From Mechercharimyces sp. CAU 1602 (GTDB lineage: Bacteria; Bacillota; Bacilli; Thermoactinomycetales; JANTPT01), in assembly GCF_024753565.1 (NCBI RefSeq), contig NZ_JANTPT010000001.1:2001336-2065335 (forward strand): a stretch of 64,000 bases of DNA. The letters run 5' to 3'. The notes beneath the pieces are model-generated. The model had not been told where the DNA came from and did not search any database. It worked only from the letters and a program-made list of their open reading frames with translations. Shown in pieces: positions 17,052 to 25,402 of the stretch. Each line of letters begins with the position of its first letter. Position 1 is the stretch's first letter. Made by a program: the position numbers and the translations under genes.

Positions 17052-17684
17052 ATGGGTACCATTACTAGTAAGCGAGTAGAGGATGCAATTAGCCAGATCC
17101 AACGGGGAAAAATGATTATTATCCAAGATGATCAAAGTCGAGAGAACGAAGGGGATTTGGTCATCGCCGCTGAACATGTAACAGGAGAGGATATAAATTT
17201 TATCGCACATTATGCGCGCGGATTAATCTGCACTCCCATGACAGCCGAGCGATTACAAGATCTTCACCTTCCACAGATGGTAACAGAAAACGAAGAGAGC
17301 CTACGAACAGCCTTCACCGTATCTGTAGATGCCAAAGAAGGTATTACAACTGGAATATCCGCTTATGAACGAGCCAACACGATCCGCCAACTGATCGATC
17401 CCAAACGGACAGCTGATGATTTTGTGCGTCCTGGTCATGTTTTTCCCCTGGAGGCACGACCCAATGGGGTACTAGAACGTCGTGGACAAACAGAGGCCTC
17501 ACTAGATCTGATGCGGCTTGCGCACTGCTATCCCGCGGCTGTCATCTGTGAAATCATGAGTCCAGATGGTACAATGGCACGTCGGGTAGAACTAGAGCAG
17601 TTCAACAAAACTCACGATCTAGTCCTTATTACCGTGCAGGAGTTAGTAGATTACCGCTTAGAAAAAGAACTCCTCGCGTGGTAA
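17052..17684 (+). CDS. ribB: 3,4-dihydroxy-2-butanone 4-phosphate synthase, altered active site
   Basis: A stand-alone RibB domain of 210 residues, without the GTP cyclohydrolase II half usual in Firmicutes RibBA. The family converts ribulose 5-phosphate to dihydroxybutanone phosphate and formate, feeding riboflavin synthesis. Visible motifs are DDQSRENEGDL (26-36), RGLICTPM (56-63), DAKEGITTGIS (93-103) and RPGHVFPLEARPNGVL (126-141). The next motif, normally RGHTEA, reads RGQTEA. The His lost (Gln146, codon CAA at 17487) aligns with E. coli His153, a metal ligand by my recollection of the structures. The protein may be impaired, or the site may be rewired. The FMN riboswitch upstream still ties it to riboflavin control. 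Confidence 0.85.
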   Translation: MGTITSKRVEDAISQIQRGKMIIIQDDQSRENEGDLVIAAEHVTGEDINFIAHYARGLICTPMTAERLQDLHLPQMVTENEESLRTAFTVSVDAKEGITTGISAYERANTIRQLIDPKRTADDFVRPGHVFPLEARPNGVLERRGQTEASLDLMRLAHCYPAAVICEIMSPDGTMARRVELEQFNKTHDLVLITVQELVDYRLEKELLAW

Positions 17685-17719
17685 CGGTAACTATCATTAG
17701 GCTTAAGCATAAATTACAA

Positions 17720-17743
17720 ACGACGGGGTTTAAACCCCGTCGT
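17720..17743 (+). terminator. Terminator after ribB
   Basis: A perfect 24-base palindrome (ACGACGGGGTTT/AAACCCCGTCGT) 35 bases after the stop; only a weak AT-rich tail follows. Confidence 0.65.
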
Positions 17744-17835
17744 AATAAAATCTCTTATATTCCTTACCTTATTTCTCCATATAGAAAAATCCTCTCCCCC
17801 CTTCCACTCTTAATTCAGTCAGAGTTCGTCATACA

Positions 17836-17865
17836 AAAAGAACGCTGATCTCTCAACGTTCTTTT
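17836..17865 (+). terminator. Second hairpin downstream of ribB
   Basis: AAAAGAACG pairs with CGTTCTTTT across a 12-base loop. It may be a back-up terminator, or insulation for the MerR promoter. No gene lies between 17685 and 18063. Confidence 0.5.
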
Positions 17866-17999
17866 CTCTCCTTCACATGGGTCTGCTTTTTAAAAAAACA
17901 CAGTACCCCAAGTGCTACATATCTTTTATTAATCTTCATTAAGATCAATCTGATAGCTTTCACCTGAAATCTTTTCATAAGTTGCTTCAAAATAAACCC

Positions 18000-18030
18000 T
18001 TTACCTTCTCGTTACGTTAACCTTTACAAT
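18000..18030 (+). promoter_or_regulatory. MerR-type promoter with 19-bp spacer
   Basis: TTTACC (18000-18005) and TACAAT (18025-18030) are 19 bases apart, the over-long spacing typical of promoters untwisted by MerR-family activators. The dyad GTTA-CGT-TAAC (18011-18021) lies inside the spacer. It most likely drives the downstream MerR fusion gene itself. Confidence 0.55.
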
Positions 18031-18063
18031 AAACATATGTACAACGAAAAGGAATGAGAATAA

Positions 18064-19146
18064 TTGCAAAAGATGCTCATCACTGAACTAGCTACACAAC
18101 TACAACTATCCACCCGAGCAATCCGCTACTATGAAGAGGTGGGGCTGATCACTCCGCAGAAGGACGGACAGAATCAATACCGTCTTTTTACTGAACATGA
18201 TGCATGGCGCCTCCAAATGATTGTTGCTCTACGGGAGCTTGGATTACCGATCAAACAGATCCGTTCCTTACTCCTCTCCCTTGATCAAAGTGAAGGAAGT
18301 AAAGAAGATACGATTCGTCAATATCTCGATACACAACGTTCTATACTGTTCCAAACTTTTATTCAACTCAAAGAGCAGATTGAGGTGATCGACCACATAA
18401 CTGCGACAGAAAAAGAGTTTTCCCTCGATGAACTACACCAACTTAGTCTAACCTCTCGCCACGCCCGTAAACAACGAGAAGGTTGGGTAGATCGCTGGAA
18501 TTTCGATCGCCTTGCGCCCCGATATGATGAGATCGTCTCTTATCCATACCGCCAAGAAGAACGAGAGCAGGATAAATACCCTATTCACGCCTGTTACGAG
18601 GAAGCACTCGAGCGTGTGGTACATCATCTCGCTTTACAAACTGGAGAGTCTGGTTTAGAAATTGGCATTGGAACTGGTAACCTCAGTGCACGCTTGCTCG
18701 ATCGTGGGGTTCACCTCTATGGAATAGATCAATCCCAAGCGATGCTCTCAATCTGTCGTAAGAAGTTTCCGCAAATAGAGACTAAGTTAGGTAATTTCCT
18801 GGCTATTCCTTATCTAGACCAACGCTTTACTTTTATCGCCTCCAGCTATGCCCTTCACCATTTGACGGAGGAACAAAAAATACTTGCCTTAGAGGAGATG
18901 GATCGTCTCCTCCAGGCTGGGGGGAGAATTTGTATAGCTGATTTAATGTTTGCTGACAATGATCATCGTCAACGCTATCTCACACAACTACAGATGGAGG
19001 GAAGGGATCACTGGGTGCGTGAGATTGAAGATGAACACTACGCCAATCGTTCTTCTCTTGAGCAATGGCTGCGACATCATCATTACGAAGTGAAAACGGA
19101 ACAATTGCTTGACTATCTTCATCTCATATATGCCATTAAAAAGTAA
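18064..19146 (+). CDS. MerR-family regulator fused to a SAM-dependent methyltransferase
   Basis: The 360-residue protein joins two known modules. Residues 4-72 are a MerR winged helix-turn-helix (ITELATQLQLSTRAIRYYEEVGLI, then YRLFTEHD and GLPIKQIRSLL) and about 75-125 is the usual dimer coiled coil. From about 148 to the end is a class I methyltransferase close in style to YrrT: motif I LEIGIGTGNLS (near 199-209), an acidic residue in YGIDQSQAM, then ASSYALHHL and GGRICIADLMF. Binding of SAM or the methyl acceptor may control DNA binding. The TTG at 18064 has AAGGA ten bases upstream; the ATG at 18073 is the alternative. The long-spacer promoter suggests autoregulation. Confidence 0.85.
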   Translation: MQKMLITELATQLQLSTRAIRYYEEVGLITPQKDGQNQYRLFTEHDAWRLQMIVALRELGLPIKQIRSLLLSLDQSEGSKEDTIRQYLDTQRSILFQTFIQLKEQIEVIDHITATEKEFSLDELHQLSLTSRHARKQREGWVDRWNFDRLAPRYDEIVSYPYRQEEREQDKYPIHACYEEALERVVHHLALQTGESGLEIGIGTGNLSARLLDRGVHLYGIDQSQAMLSICRKKFPQIETKLGNFLAIPYLDQRFTFIASSYALHHLTEEQKILALEEMDRLLQAGGRICIADLMFADNDHRQRYLTQLQMEGRDHWVREIEDEHYANRSSLEQWLRHHHYEVKTEQLLDYLHLIYAIKK

Positions 19147-19164
19147 CTATGATTATATCACTAA

Positions 19165-19692
19165 CTACTTTATCCTCTCTTCCCACCAAGCAAATCCAAT
19201 TCTTGACTGAGTAAATACTTGCGTTTTTAAAAGCGCAAAAAAGGTACCCCCTGGGGGAAGGATAATACGACCTGAAACATCGATTACTTGAGTCGTATCT
19301 GTCTCTACCCGTCTTATAAAAGCAAAAGTGCCTCCCTGTGGTACTCCTCTCACAGCCGGATTAAACTTTAATTTAGCCTTCGGCTTTGCTAATGGCAATG
19401 ATAGATTAGTCGCTGTAGTCAATGAAGAGGTAATTTTTCTTCCCGGTGGAACCGAGCCTAAATATAGATCAGCAGTAAAAGCATTCACACCTAAATCTGA
19501 AAGTGTCGTATCATTAATCACGACATTTACACCTGAGTTAAGTGGATTAAAGAGTCCTCCCCAAGCAACGATCGATCCTCCAAATGATAATAATCCTGTC
19601 TGACCCACAAAAAAGTGGTCCTGAATCGTTTTCAAAAACTGTGGAGTAATGCTGGTCACTGGTGGAGGAGAAGTTACATTTAATAGTTTCAT
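19165..19692 (-). CDS. DUF6143-like protein
   Basis: A 175-residue, strand-rich protein with no signal peptide. Its body resembles DUF6143 proteins of Bacillales: HFFVGQTGLLSFGGSIVAWGGLFNPLNSGVN, a middle TADLYLGSVPPGR and IILPPGGTFFALL near the end. The pattern suggests a beta-sandwich. The function is unknown to me; spore or cell-surface location has been a natural thought for such proteins but nothing in this sequence proves it. GGAGTG precedes the ATG. It converges with the MerR fusion gene and lies behind a strong terminator, so it is probably monocistronic. Confidence 0.6.
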   Translation of the reverse strand: MKLLNVTSPPPVTSITPQFLKTIQDHFFVGQTGLLSFGGSIVAWGGLFNPLNSGVNVVINDTTLSDLGVNAFTADLYLGSVPPGRKITSSLTTATNLSLPLAKPKAKLKFNPAVRGVPQGGTFAFIRRVETDTTQVIDVSGRIILPPGGTFFALLKTQVFTQSRIGFAWWEERIK

Positions 19693-19772
19693 GTAGACAC
19701 TCCTTTACCAAACTTCTTTTTTGTTCACCTTATTATATGAATCTCATTTATCATTCGGAATAGTTATTTAAC

Positions 19773-19820
19773 ATAAAACAGCAACATCTGAGAGTCCCCT
19801 CTCAGATGTTGCTGTTTTAT
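19773..19820 (-). terminator. Strong terminator after the YusI-like gene
   Basis: A perfect 22-bp stem (19773-19794 with 19799-19820) with a 4-base loop starts 3 bases after the stop of the upstream gene. Confidence 0.75.
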
Positions 19821-19823
19821 CTT

Positions 19824-20183
19824 CTATACCCACTCTTTAGAAAAACTTTCTTCTTTGAAACCTACGGTTACCTTCTGGCCATCTGTCACAATGGGTCGCT
19901 TCATCAGCATTCCATCTGAAGCGAGCAAGTCTAGCTGTTCGTCCTCGCTCATCTCTTTCAATTTATCTTTCAACCCCAGCTCACGATACTTTTGCCCACT
20001 CGTATTAAAAAATTTTTTTAGCGGTAAGCCGCTTTTTTCAACTAACTGAGCCAATTGGTCACGAGTAGGAGGGTTTTCTACTATATGATGATCTTGAAAA
20101 TCAATCCCGTGGTTCGTTAAGTATTTTTTTGCTTTGCGGCAGGTTCCGCATTTGGGATATTCGTAGATATCGATTTTGTTCAT
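19824..20183 (-). CDS. Arsenate reductase-family (Spx/YusI-like) protein
   Basis: A 119-residue thioredoxin-fold protein of the ArsC/Spx superfamily. It has the redox motif CGTC (KCGTCRKAK, about residues 12-20), the PPTRDQLAQL block, the KKFFNTSGQKYRELGLKDKL block, and the MLMKRPIVTDG segment. That last Arg is the one conserved in ArsC and YusI/MgsR-like proteins. It is closer in length and motifs to B. subtilis YusI than to Spx itself, which carries extra RNA-polymerase-binding features. The start at ATG 20183 follows GGGAGG; the open frame to 20201 is ignored. It may be a redox enzyme or a regulator. Confidence 0.8.
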   Translation of the reverse strand: MNKIDIYEYPKCGTCRKAKKYLTNHGIDFQDHHIVENPPTRDQLAQLVEKSGLPLKKFFNTSGQKYRELGLKDKLKEMSEDEQLDLLASDGMLMKRPIVTDGQKVTVGFKEESFSKEWV

Positions 20184-20236
20184 GGTGTGATTACCTCCCA
20201 TCCTCTTATCTATCCTAGTATACCCGAGGATCGGGT

Positions 20237-20800
20237 TTACCGAAACACGTCACTACCACGTTCGTATTCGACATCAAGCCTTCCTTCACGCTTGTTCGCC
20301 ACCCTTGCCACGGTAAAGAAAAAATCAGAGAGGCGATTTAAATATCGTCTCACTTCGTCATTCGACTCCTCCTCCCTGCTCAAAGTGACAACACGACGTT
20401 CAGCACGACGGGTAACGACACGAGCTTTGTGCAAACTTGCAGAGATTGCACTACCACCCGGAAGGATAAAACGTTTGATCTCTGTTGTTTCTTGATCGTA
20501 GCGGTCGATCCACTCTTCCAACCGGGTCACATGTTTGGCCGTTACTTTGTAATCCCGCTTTTTCCCCGCCTGAGCTAAGTCCCCTCCACAATCAAAAAGT
20601 TCATGTTGAATAACTGTGAGATCACTGATGAGATCAGTATAGCGTTGCTCATGCCCATCCAGGTAAGCGATCGCTTCCCCGACGATGGCATTGGCTTCGT
20701 CCACTGTTCCGTATGCCTCTACCCGAATATCATCTTTGGCAACCCTGCCACCAACAACGCTTGTTTTCCCTTCATCTCCTGTACGTGTGTAAATACGCAT
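20237..20800 (-). CDS. Cob(I)alamin adenosyltransferase, PduO type
   Basis: This enzyme adenosylates the cobalt of reduced cobalamin using ATP, giving coenzyme B12. The 187 residues show MRIYTRTGDEGKTSVVGG at the start, the ATP-site segment VEAYGTVDEANA, the conserved ARVVTRRAERRV (about 128-139) and RYLNRLSDFFFTVAR (about 150-165). AGGAGGGG precedes the ATG at 20800; the frame open to 20869 is rejected. Its place as the last gene of a cobalamin-riboswitch operon confirms the role. It is the PduO rather than the CobA (BtuR) fold. The gene name is left blank because PduO homologues carry several symbols. Confidence 0.9.
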   Translation of the reverse strand: MRIYTRTGDEGKTSVVGGRVAKDDIRVEAYGTVDEANAIVGEAIAYLDGHEQRYTDLISDLTVIQHELFDCGGDLAQAGKKRDYKVTAKHVTRLEEWIDRYDQETTEIKRFILPGGSAISASLHKARVVTRRAERRVVTLSREEESNDEVRRYLNRLSDFFFTVARVANKREGRLDVEYERGSDVFR

Positions 20801-20878
20801 ACTTACCCCTCCTAGCAAATAGGTTTTATGCTTTCTCATGTTGGGGTGATTCTCCTTACAGAACGTCAAATCCTCTTT

Positions 20879-21700
20879 CTACCATGACGACAGAGGGACA
20901 GAGTTAGGCGGTTGTTTTTTAGAGTGGAGAGTAGAAGGGAGCAGGAGTTGAGGCGTTCCGTCAGCAGGATGAGGGAGAATGTAAGGTTTTACTCCATATA
21001 CAGCTTCAATAACATCTGAGTTGAGCACATCGTGAGCATGACCCGCATGAACGACCACTCCTTTATTAATGAGAATGAGCCGATCACAATGTTGTGCTGC
21101 CAGATTTAAATCATGAAAAACAGCAATTACTGCTAACTGATCACGCCTTCGCCACTGATCGATATGAGTAAGGACAGCTACTTGATGACCAATATCCAGG
21201 TAGGTTGTAGGTTCATCTAATAAAAGCAGCTGCGGTGCTTGCACCATTGCTTTGGCTAGGGCAACCCGCTGACGCTCACCACCGCTTAACTGTTCTACTG
21301 TTCGTGCTTGTAAACCATCTACTTCCATCGTCCGCATCGCGTCTGCTACCACCTTCTCATCTGTTTCAGTTGGCGCAGACCATCGCTGCTGGTGTGGATA
21401 GCGTCCCATGGCCACTACTTCTGCGACTGTGTATGGAAGCGATGGTAACCCTTCTTGTGGCAATACGGCGATCTGACGAGCACGTGCTCGATGCGACCAA
21501 GCTAACAGCGGTTTCTGGGCTACAGTTACTCTTCCTGCAGTGGGAACCTCTTCCCCCGCTAAGATACGTAGAAGGGTCGTTTTACCACTTCCATTAGGAC
21601 CGAGTAGCCCAATCATCTCCCCTTTTTCCACGGCAACATCAATACCGTTTAAAATCTGCTGCCCCTGTATCTGTTTCTTAATTCCATCTGCTTGTAACAT
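20879..21700 (-). CDS. btuD: Vitamin B12 ABC transporter ATPase
   Basis: A 273-residue ATPase of the iron-siderophore/B12 class. It has Walker A GPNGSGKTT (about 34-42), signature LSGGERQRVALAKAM, Walker B LLLLDEPTTYLD and switch His in AVFHDLNLAAQHC. The tail after about residue 215 is the extended C-terminal arm of FecE/BtuD-like proteins. It should energise the permease encoded just upstream. The start at 21700 (MLQADGIKK) has AGGAGGGAG upstream; an in-frame ATG at 21736 is less likely. B12 rather than iron is inferred from the riboswitch and the adenosyltransferase gene downstream. Confidence 0.85.
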   Translation of the reverse strand: MLQADGIKKQIQGQQILNGIDVAVEKGEMIGLLGPNGSGKTTLLRILAGEEVPTAGRVTVAQKPLLAWSHRARARQIAVLPQEGLPSLPYTVAEVVAMGRYPHQQRWSAPTETDEKVVADAMRTMEVDGLQARTVEQLSGGERQRVALAKAMVQAPQLLLLDEPTTYLDIGHQVAVLTHIDQWRRRDQLAVIAVFHDLNLAAQHCDRLILINKGVVVHAGHAHDVLNSDVIEAVYGVKPYILPHPADGTPQLLLPSTLHSKKQPPNSVPLSSW

Positions 21701-21758
21701 ACTCTCCCTCCTTCCCATAATACTGAAGATGAACAAGCAACATACAAACTATCGCTCC

Positions 21759-22805
21759 CTACTCTCTACTGTGTCGACGCAATAACCAAGCAAAGAATGG
21801 AGCACCTACAAATGCGGTGATCACACCGATTGGCAATTCCCTCGGATCCAGTACTAACCGCGCTAAGGTATCTGCCCAAATAAGGAATATAGCTCCTGCC
21901 AAAATAGAAACAGGCAATAAGAGACGATGATTGGGACCGGCAATCATCCGCATCATATGCGGGACTACTAAACCGACGAACCCAATCGTACCCGATACAG
22001 CTACAGCTGCTCCCGTCACCAACGAAGCAAAAATTAATAATACAAGACGGATACGGTAAACCGATACCCCCAAATAATGAGCAGAGCGCTCCCCCAACGC
22101 AAATAAATCTAATTCTCGACTAAAAAGCCACGCGCTAAAAAGACCTACCAATACGACAGGGAAAATAATAAGCGCATGGCTCCAATCTCGGAGCGCCACA
22201 CTTCCCATCAACCAGAACTGAATCTCCATCATACGCTCAGCCGACTGCGATAACATAAATGTAAGCACAGCACCAAAGAAAGCTTGTATCACGACCCCCG
22301 CTAATATGAGCGTATGTGTGCGCATGCCGCTTCCTACATGAGACAGTCGCAAAACCAAACCGAGCGCGATCAAAGCGAATAAAAAAGAAAAGAAGGGGAC
22401 ATTCCATATTCCAAATAGAATGCTCCCCCACCCTGTCAATAAGGCAATAACCGCGCCTACAGCCGCACCTGAGGAGACACCTAAAATATACGGATCAGCC
22501 AGTGGATTGCGCAGGATTCCCTGAAAAATAACCCCGCAACCCGCCAACGCCGCACCTACGATACCTGCCAGTAAGACGCGAGGCAACCGGATTTCCAAAA
22601 TGATCGCTTCTACTACAGGATCTATTTGGGTTGCACTCAACGATGAAAACGATAATTTATGCCATATGATTTGCCACACTTGACCCATCGAAATATCGGC
22701 ACTTCCGATGGAAACAGCGCCGCAAACCGTGAAAACAAATGCCGTCATCAAGATGATCAACCACAATCTCAGCGGCATTTTTACTAATGCTACTCTCTTC
22801 TTCAT
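21759..22805 (-). CDS. btuC: Vitamin B12 ABC transporter permease
   Basis: The 348-residue FecCD-family permease has about ten membrane helices. Landmarks are LEIRLPRVLLAGIVGAALAGCGVIFQGILRNPLADPYILGVSSGAAVGA (near residues 70-118, quoted as blocks: RLPRVL, NPLADP, GVSSGA), VSGTIGFVGLVVPHMMRMI (near 265-283) and a final RELPIGVITAFVGAPFF. These place it in the BtuC/FhuB fold. It works with the binding lipoprotein upstream (6-base gap) and the ATPase downstream. Substrate assignment to cobalamin comes from the riboswitch. Confidence 0.85.
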   Translation of the reverse strand: MKKRVALVKMPLRLWLIILMTAFVFTVCGAVSIGSADISMGQVWQIIWHKLSFSSLSATQIDPVVEAIILEIRLPRVLLAGIVGAALAGCGVIFQGILRNPLADPYILGVSSGAAVGAVIALLTGWGSILFGIWNVPFFSFLFALIALGLVLRLSHVGSGMRTHTLILAGVVIQAFFGAVLTFMLSQSAERMMEIQFWLMGSVALRDWSHALIIFPVVLVGLFSAWLFSRELDLFALGERSAHYLGVSVYRIRLVLLIFASLVTGAAVAVSGTIGFVGLVVPHMMRMIAGPNHRLLLPVSILAGAIFLIWADTLARLVLDPRELPIGVITAFVGAPFFAWLLRRHSRE

Positions 22806-22811
22806 GTTTAA

Positions 22812-23771
22812 TTAGAACCGCTCGGGATACAGTGCTGTTGCCACTTCAAGCAAACCTTTGGTAATTCGAGGGCCAGGACGGCTAACCAGATTTCCATCCA
22901 ACTGTTGCAGACGATCTTCTTTCACTGCCTGAATCTTCCCCCACCCCGCGCGATCAGAGATTTGTGCTGATGCTGCTTTTTCAGTTTCACCATGTGTAAA
23001 TATAATTACTTCAGGGTTCCACTCGACTACTTTTTCGGCCGATACTTGTACCCACCCCTCTTGTGATGCTGCTACGTTATTACCGCCAGCGACGGTGATT
23101 AGTTCATTCATGAAGGTGTTTTTCCCTGTTGTATACAGGTCTGCAGATACTTCATACCAAACATCAACACGCTCATCTTCAGACAGGTCTGCCACTGCGC
23201 TTTCCACCTTAGCCACATCATCTTTCATCTCTGCCACTACTTTTTTCGCTTCCGCCACCTGATTTGTTGCCTCACCTACATTTTCAATCGACTTATACAC
23301 ACCTTCTAGATTTTGTCCCTCAGCCACCAGCACATTTAACCCCAAACCCCGCAACTTCTTGATTGCATCACCGTTCATATTAGCTCCCAATACGAGGTCT
23401 GGTTTTAATTCCATCACTTTCTCGGCATTAATATTCATATCTCCTACTTGTTCGATCTCACTAACCTCTGCCGGATAATCATCATTAGCAGTTACTCCCA
23501 CTACACGATCGCCTAAACCCAGTGCAAAGGCAATCTCCGTCGTACTCGGAATAAGAGAAATGATTCGTTTTGGCTCTTCTGTCAACGTTACCTTTTCACC
23601 GTCATCACCCGTAACTGTAACCGGATATGATACTTCATCTGCTTTTTGTTCTACCTTTGTCTCTTGATCCGACGCCTTATTTGCCTCAGGTTCCGCACTA
23701 CAGCCCACTACACTGAAGGCCATTACTAATGCGAGCAATAAAATACTAAATTTCCACCAACGTGGTTTCAT
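22812..23771 (-). CDS. btuF: Vitamin B12-binding lipoprotein
   Basis: A 319-residue class III binding protein. The signal (MKPRWWKFSILLLALVMAFS) ends in a lipobox at Cys24 (VVGCSAE), so the mature protein is lipid-anchored outside the membrane. An acidic linker leads into two alpha/beta lobes joined by a long helix: RIISLIPSTTEIAFALGLGDRVVGV, then LKPDLVLG, VPN-like middle and EVIIFTHGE. Short length and the PSTTEIAFALG start are typical of BtuF-like proteins. It is the first gene after the cobalamin riboswitch. Corrinoid specificity is inferred from that. Confidence 0.85.
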   Translation of the reverse strand: MKPRWWKFSILLLALVMAFSVVGCSAEPEANKASDQETKVEQKADEVSYPVTVTGDDGEKVTLTEEPKRIISLIPSTTEIAFALGLGDRVVGVTANDDYPAEVSEIEQVGDMNINAEKVMELKPDLVLGANMNGDAIKKLRGLGLNVLVAEGQNLEGVYKSIENVGEATNQVAEAKKVVAEMKDDVAKVESAVADLSEDERVDVWYEVSADLYTTGKNTFMNELITVAGGNNVAASQEGWVQVSAEKVVEWNPEVIIFTHGETEKAASAQISDRAGWGKIQAVKEDRLQQLDGNLVSRPGPRITKGLLEVATALYPERF

Positions 23772-23812
23772 CTGTTCTTGCTCCCCTCTATTATGTTTCT
23801 TTTCCTTTCGAT

Positions 23813-23841
23813 AAAAAAAACTTGCACCTTATCGGCACAAG
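23813..23841 (-). terminator. Cobalamin riboswitch terminator
   Basis: On the reverse strand CTTGTGCC-GATAA-GGTGCAAG is followed by eight T. It lies between the aptamer and btuF, and should form when cobalamin is bound. Confidence 0.85.
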
Positions 23842-23954
23842 GATGGTTCGCTCGTAACGCCACACATAGAAAACCTTAGTCCTCATCACTAAGAAATTTC
23901 TACTCACTTTGATAGTGTATGTACGTTGCTAGCGATCCTCCTTTACCGCGAAGG

Positions 23955-24130
23955 AGAACAACTATGAGGAGAAAAGGCAGGTCTCCTGGCTTATGGATCA
24001 TCACTACTCCTCGCCTTCCCATCTCTTTTAAAGAGACAGTGGCACCCTTGGGAGTACCTCCCCAAATACAGTGGCGGGTCCGCGCCGGAATTTCACCGGA
24101 CTTCCCTTTTCACTTTCACATGAAGTAAAA
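23955..24130 (-). ncRNA. Cobalamin riboswitch
   Basis: The reverse strand shows the hallmarks of the B12 aptamer: GGGAAGTCCGGTGAAATTCC, GGCGCGGACCCGCCACTGTA and the B12 box AAGCCAGGAGACCTGCC (23976-23992). It precedes btuF-btuC-btuD-pduO, giving feedback control of B12 uptake. Boundaries are approximate. Confidence 0.95.
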
Positions 24131-24255
24131 GACCTCTTCTCTATGTCCAATAGGCTTTCGATCCAGCTCTTTCGATCACCTATCCCTTCCATTATACTTC
24201 TACACTGTCTAGTGTCAATAAACTGAAAATGAACCTAGTCGACTTAAGGCTTACC

Positions 24256-24285
24256 TTGACAGAAAGCACCCATATCATGGATAGT
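24256..24285 (+). promoter_or_regulatory. Sigma-A promoter of the hydrolase gene
   Basis: TTGACA (24256-24261) and GATAGT (24280-24285) with an 18-base spacer, about 35 bases before the ATG. Confidence 0.5.
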
Positions 24286-24318
24286 ATGGATATACACATA
24301 TGAAAAGGAGGAGAAAAT

Positions 24319-25161
24319 ATGCCGATTCCATTTACGATTCCCGTCGGGACAGAAGAACGCCTGATACGTGGAGATCTGTTTTTACCTGAATCAAACGGAC
24401 GTGTGCCTGTTATTATTATCTGCCACGGATTTAAAGGGTTTAAAGATTGGGGTTTCTTCCCATATGCAGCTGAAAGCCTCGCTTCTAGCAGATTTGCTGT
24501 CATCACTTTTAATTTCTCCATGAATGGAGTTGGAGAGGATCTGCTCAACTTCACCCAATTAGATCGCTTTGCGCGCAACACCTTTAGTCGTGAACAAGAA
24601 GATCTTCAGATTCTGCTGCAAACCCTTCATGCTGGAACTCTACCTGAATCTGAAAGGCTAAACCTGGCGCAATGCGGACTCATCGGTCATAGCAGAGGTG
24701 GTGGCAACGCCCTCCTGTTCGCTTTAAACCATGATAGTATCCGTGCAGTAACCACCTGGAATAGCATTGCCCAGCTCGATCTCTTCCCACCCGCATTAAA
24801 AGAAGAGATCTACCGTAATGGTGTTGGCACAATTTATAATGCACGTACCAAACAGGACATGCCTATTGACCTAGAAGTATTGAAAGATTTAGATTATAAT
24901 AAAAAATCTTTCGATCTGCTTTCCCGTTTGCCATCCTATCCTCATCCTCTACTCTTCATTCATGGCGAGGACGATACCTCTGTTCCCGCCACCGCCGCCC
25001 GTCAACTATATAACGTCTCTCCACACGCTTCATTACACATGATAGCAGGAGCCGATCATGTATTTGGTTGCTCTCATCCCTTTCAAGGAAGCACACCCAT
25101 GTTGGAAGAAGCAATTGCAGAAACAGCCTCCTTTATGAAAAAGCAGCTCACATCCATTTAA
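24319..25161 (+). CDS. Alpha/beta hydrolase (dienelactone hydrolase-like)
   Basis: A 280-residue cytoplasmic hydrolase. The strand PVIIICHGFKGFKDWGFFP carries the oxyanion His-Gly (about residues 38-39), the nucleophile elbow is GHSRGGG (Ser near 123), a likely acid Asp lies in FIHGEDDTSVP and the catalytic His in GADHVFG. These fit the alpha/beta-hydrolase fold, nearest to dienelactone hydrolase or acyl-esterase types. Substrate unknown. AAAGGAGGAG before the ATG is a very strong ribosome site. It is transcribed alone and divergently from the B12 operon. Confidence 0.8.
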   Translation: MPIPFTIPVGTEERLIRGDLFLPESNGRVPVIIICHGFKGFKDWGFFPYAAESLASSRFAVITFNFSMNGVGEDLLNFTQLDRFARNTFSREQEDLQILLQTLHAGTLPESERLNLAQCGLIGHSRGGGNALLFALNHDSIRAVTTWNSIAQLDLFPPALKEEIYRNGVGTIYNARTKQDMPIDLEVLKDLDYNKKSFDLLSRLPSYPHPLLFIHGEDDTSVPATAARQLYNVSPHASLHMIAGADHVFGCSHPFQGSTPMLEEAIAETASFMKKQLTSI

Positions 25162-25189
25162 ACACCCATCCTCTTTCATAGTGTGAGCT

Positions 25190-25221
25190 AAAAAAACCCG
25201 GCGATATTGAATCGCCGGGTT
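25190..25221 (-). terminator. Terminator between hydrolase and pentapeptide genes
   Basis: AACCCGGCGAT pairs perfectly with ATCGCCGGGTT. The T run lies on the reverse strand, so it best serves the leftward operon, about 180 bases after its stop. The rest of the 25222-25402 gap shows nothing clear. Confidence 0.65.
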
Positions 25222-25402
25222 AACTAAGGGGGTAACAGTCCAAAAACTAAGGGGGTTCAGGGACTATTCATATGGTTATCAAAAGACAGCCCCCACTACA
25301 GTGAGCTCGCCTTTCATACCTATATAACGACACTATCTCCCCAATGGTTTCATCCAAACAAAAAAATTTTAATGAATATAGAGGATTCCCTATCTCAGGA
25401 AA

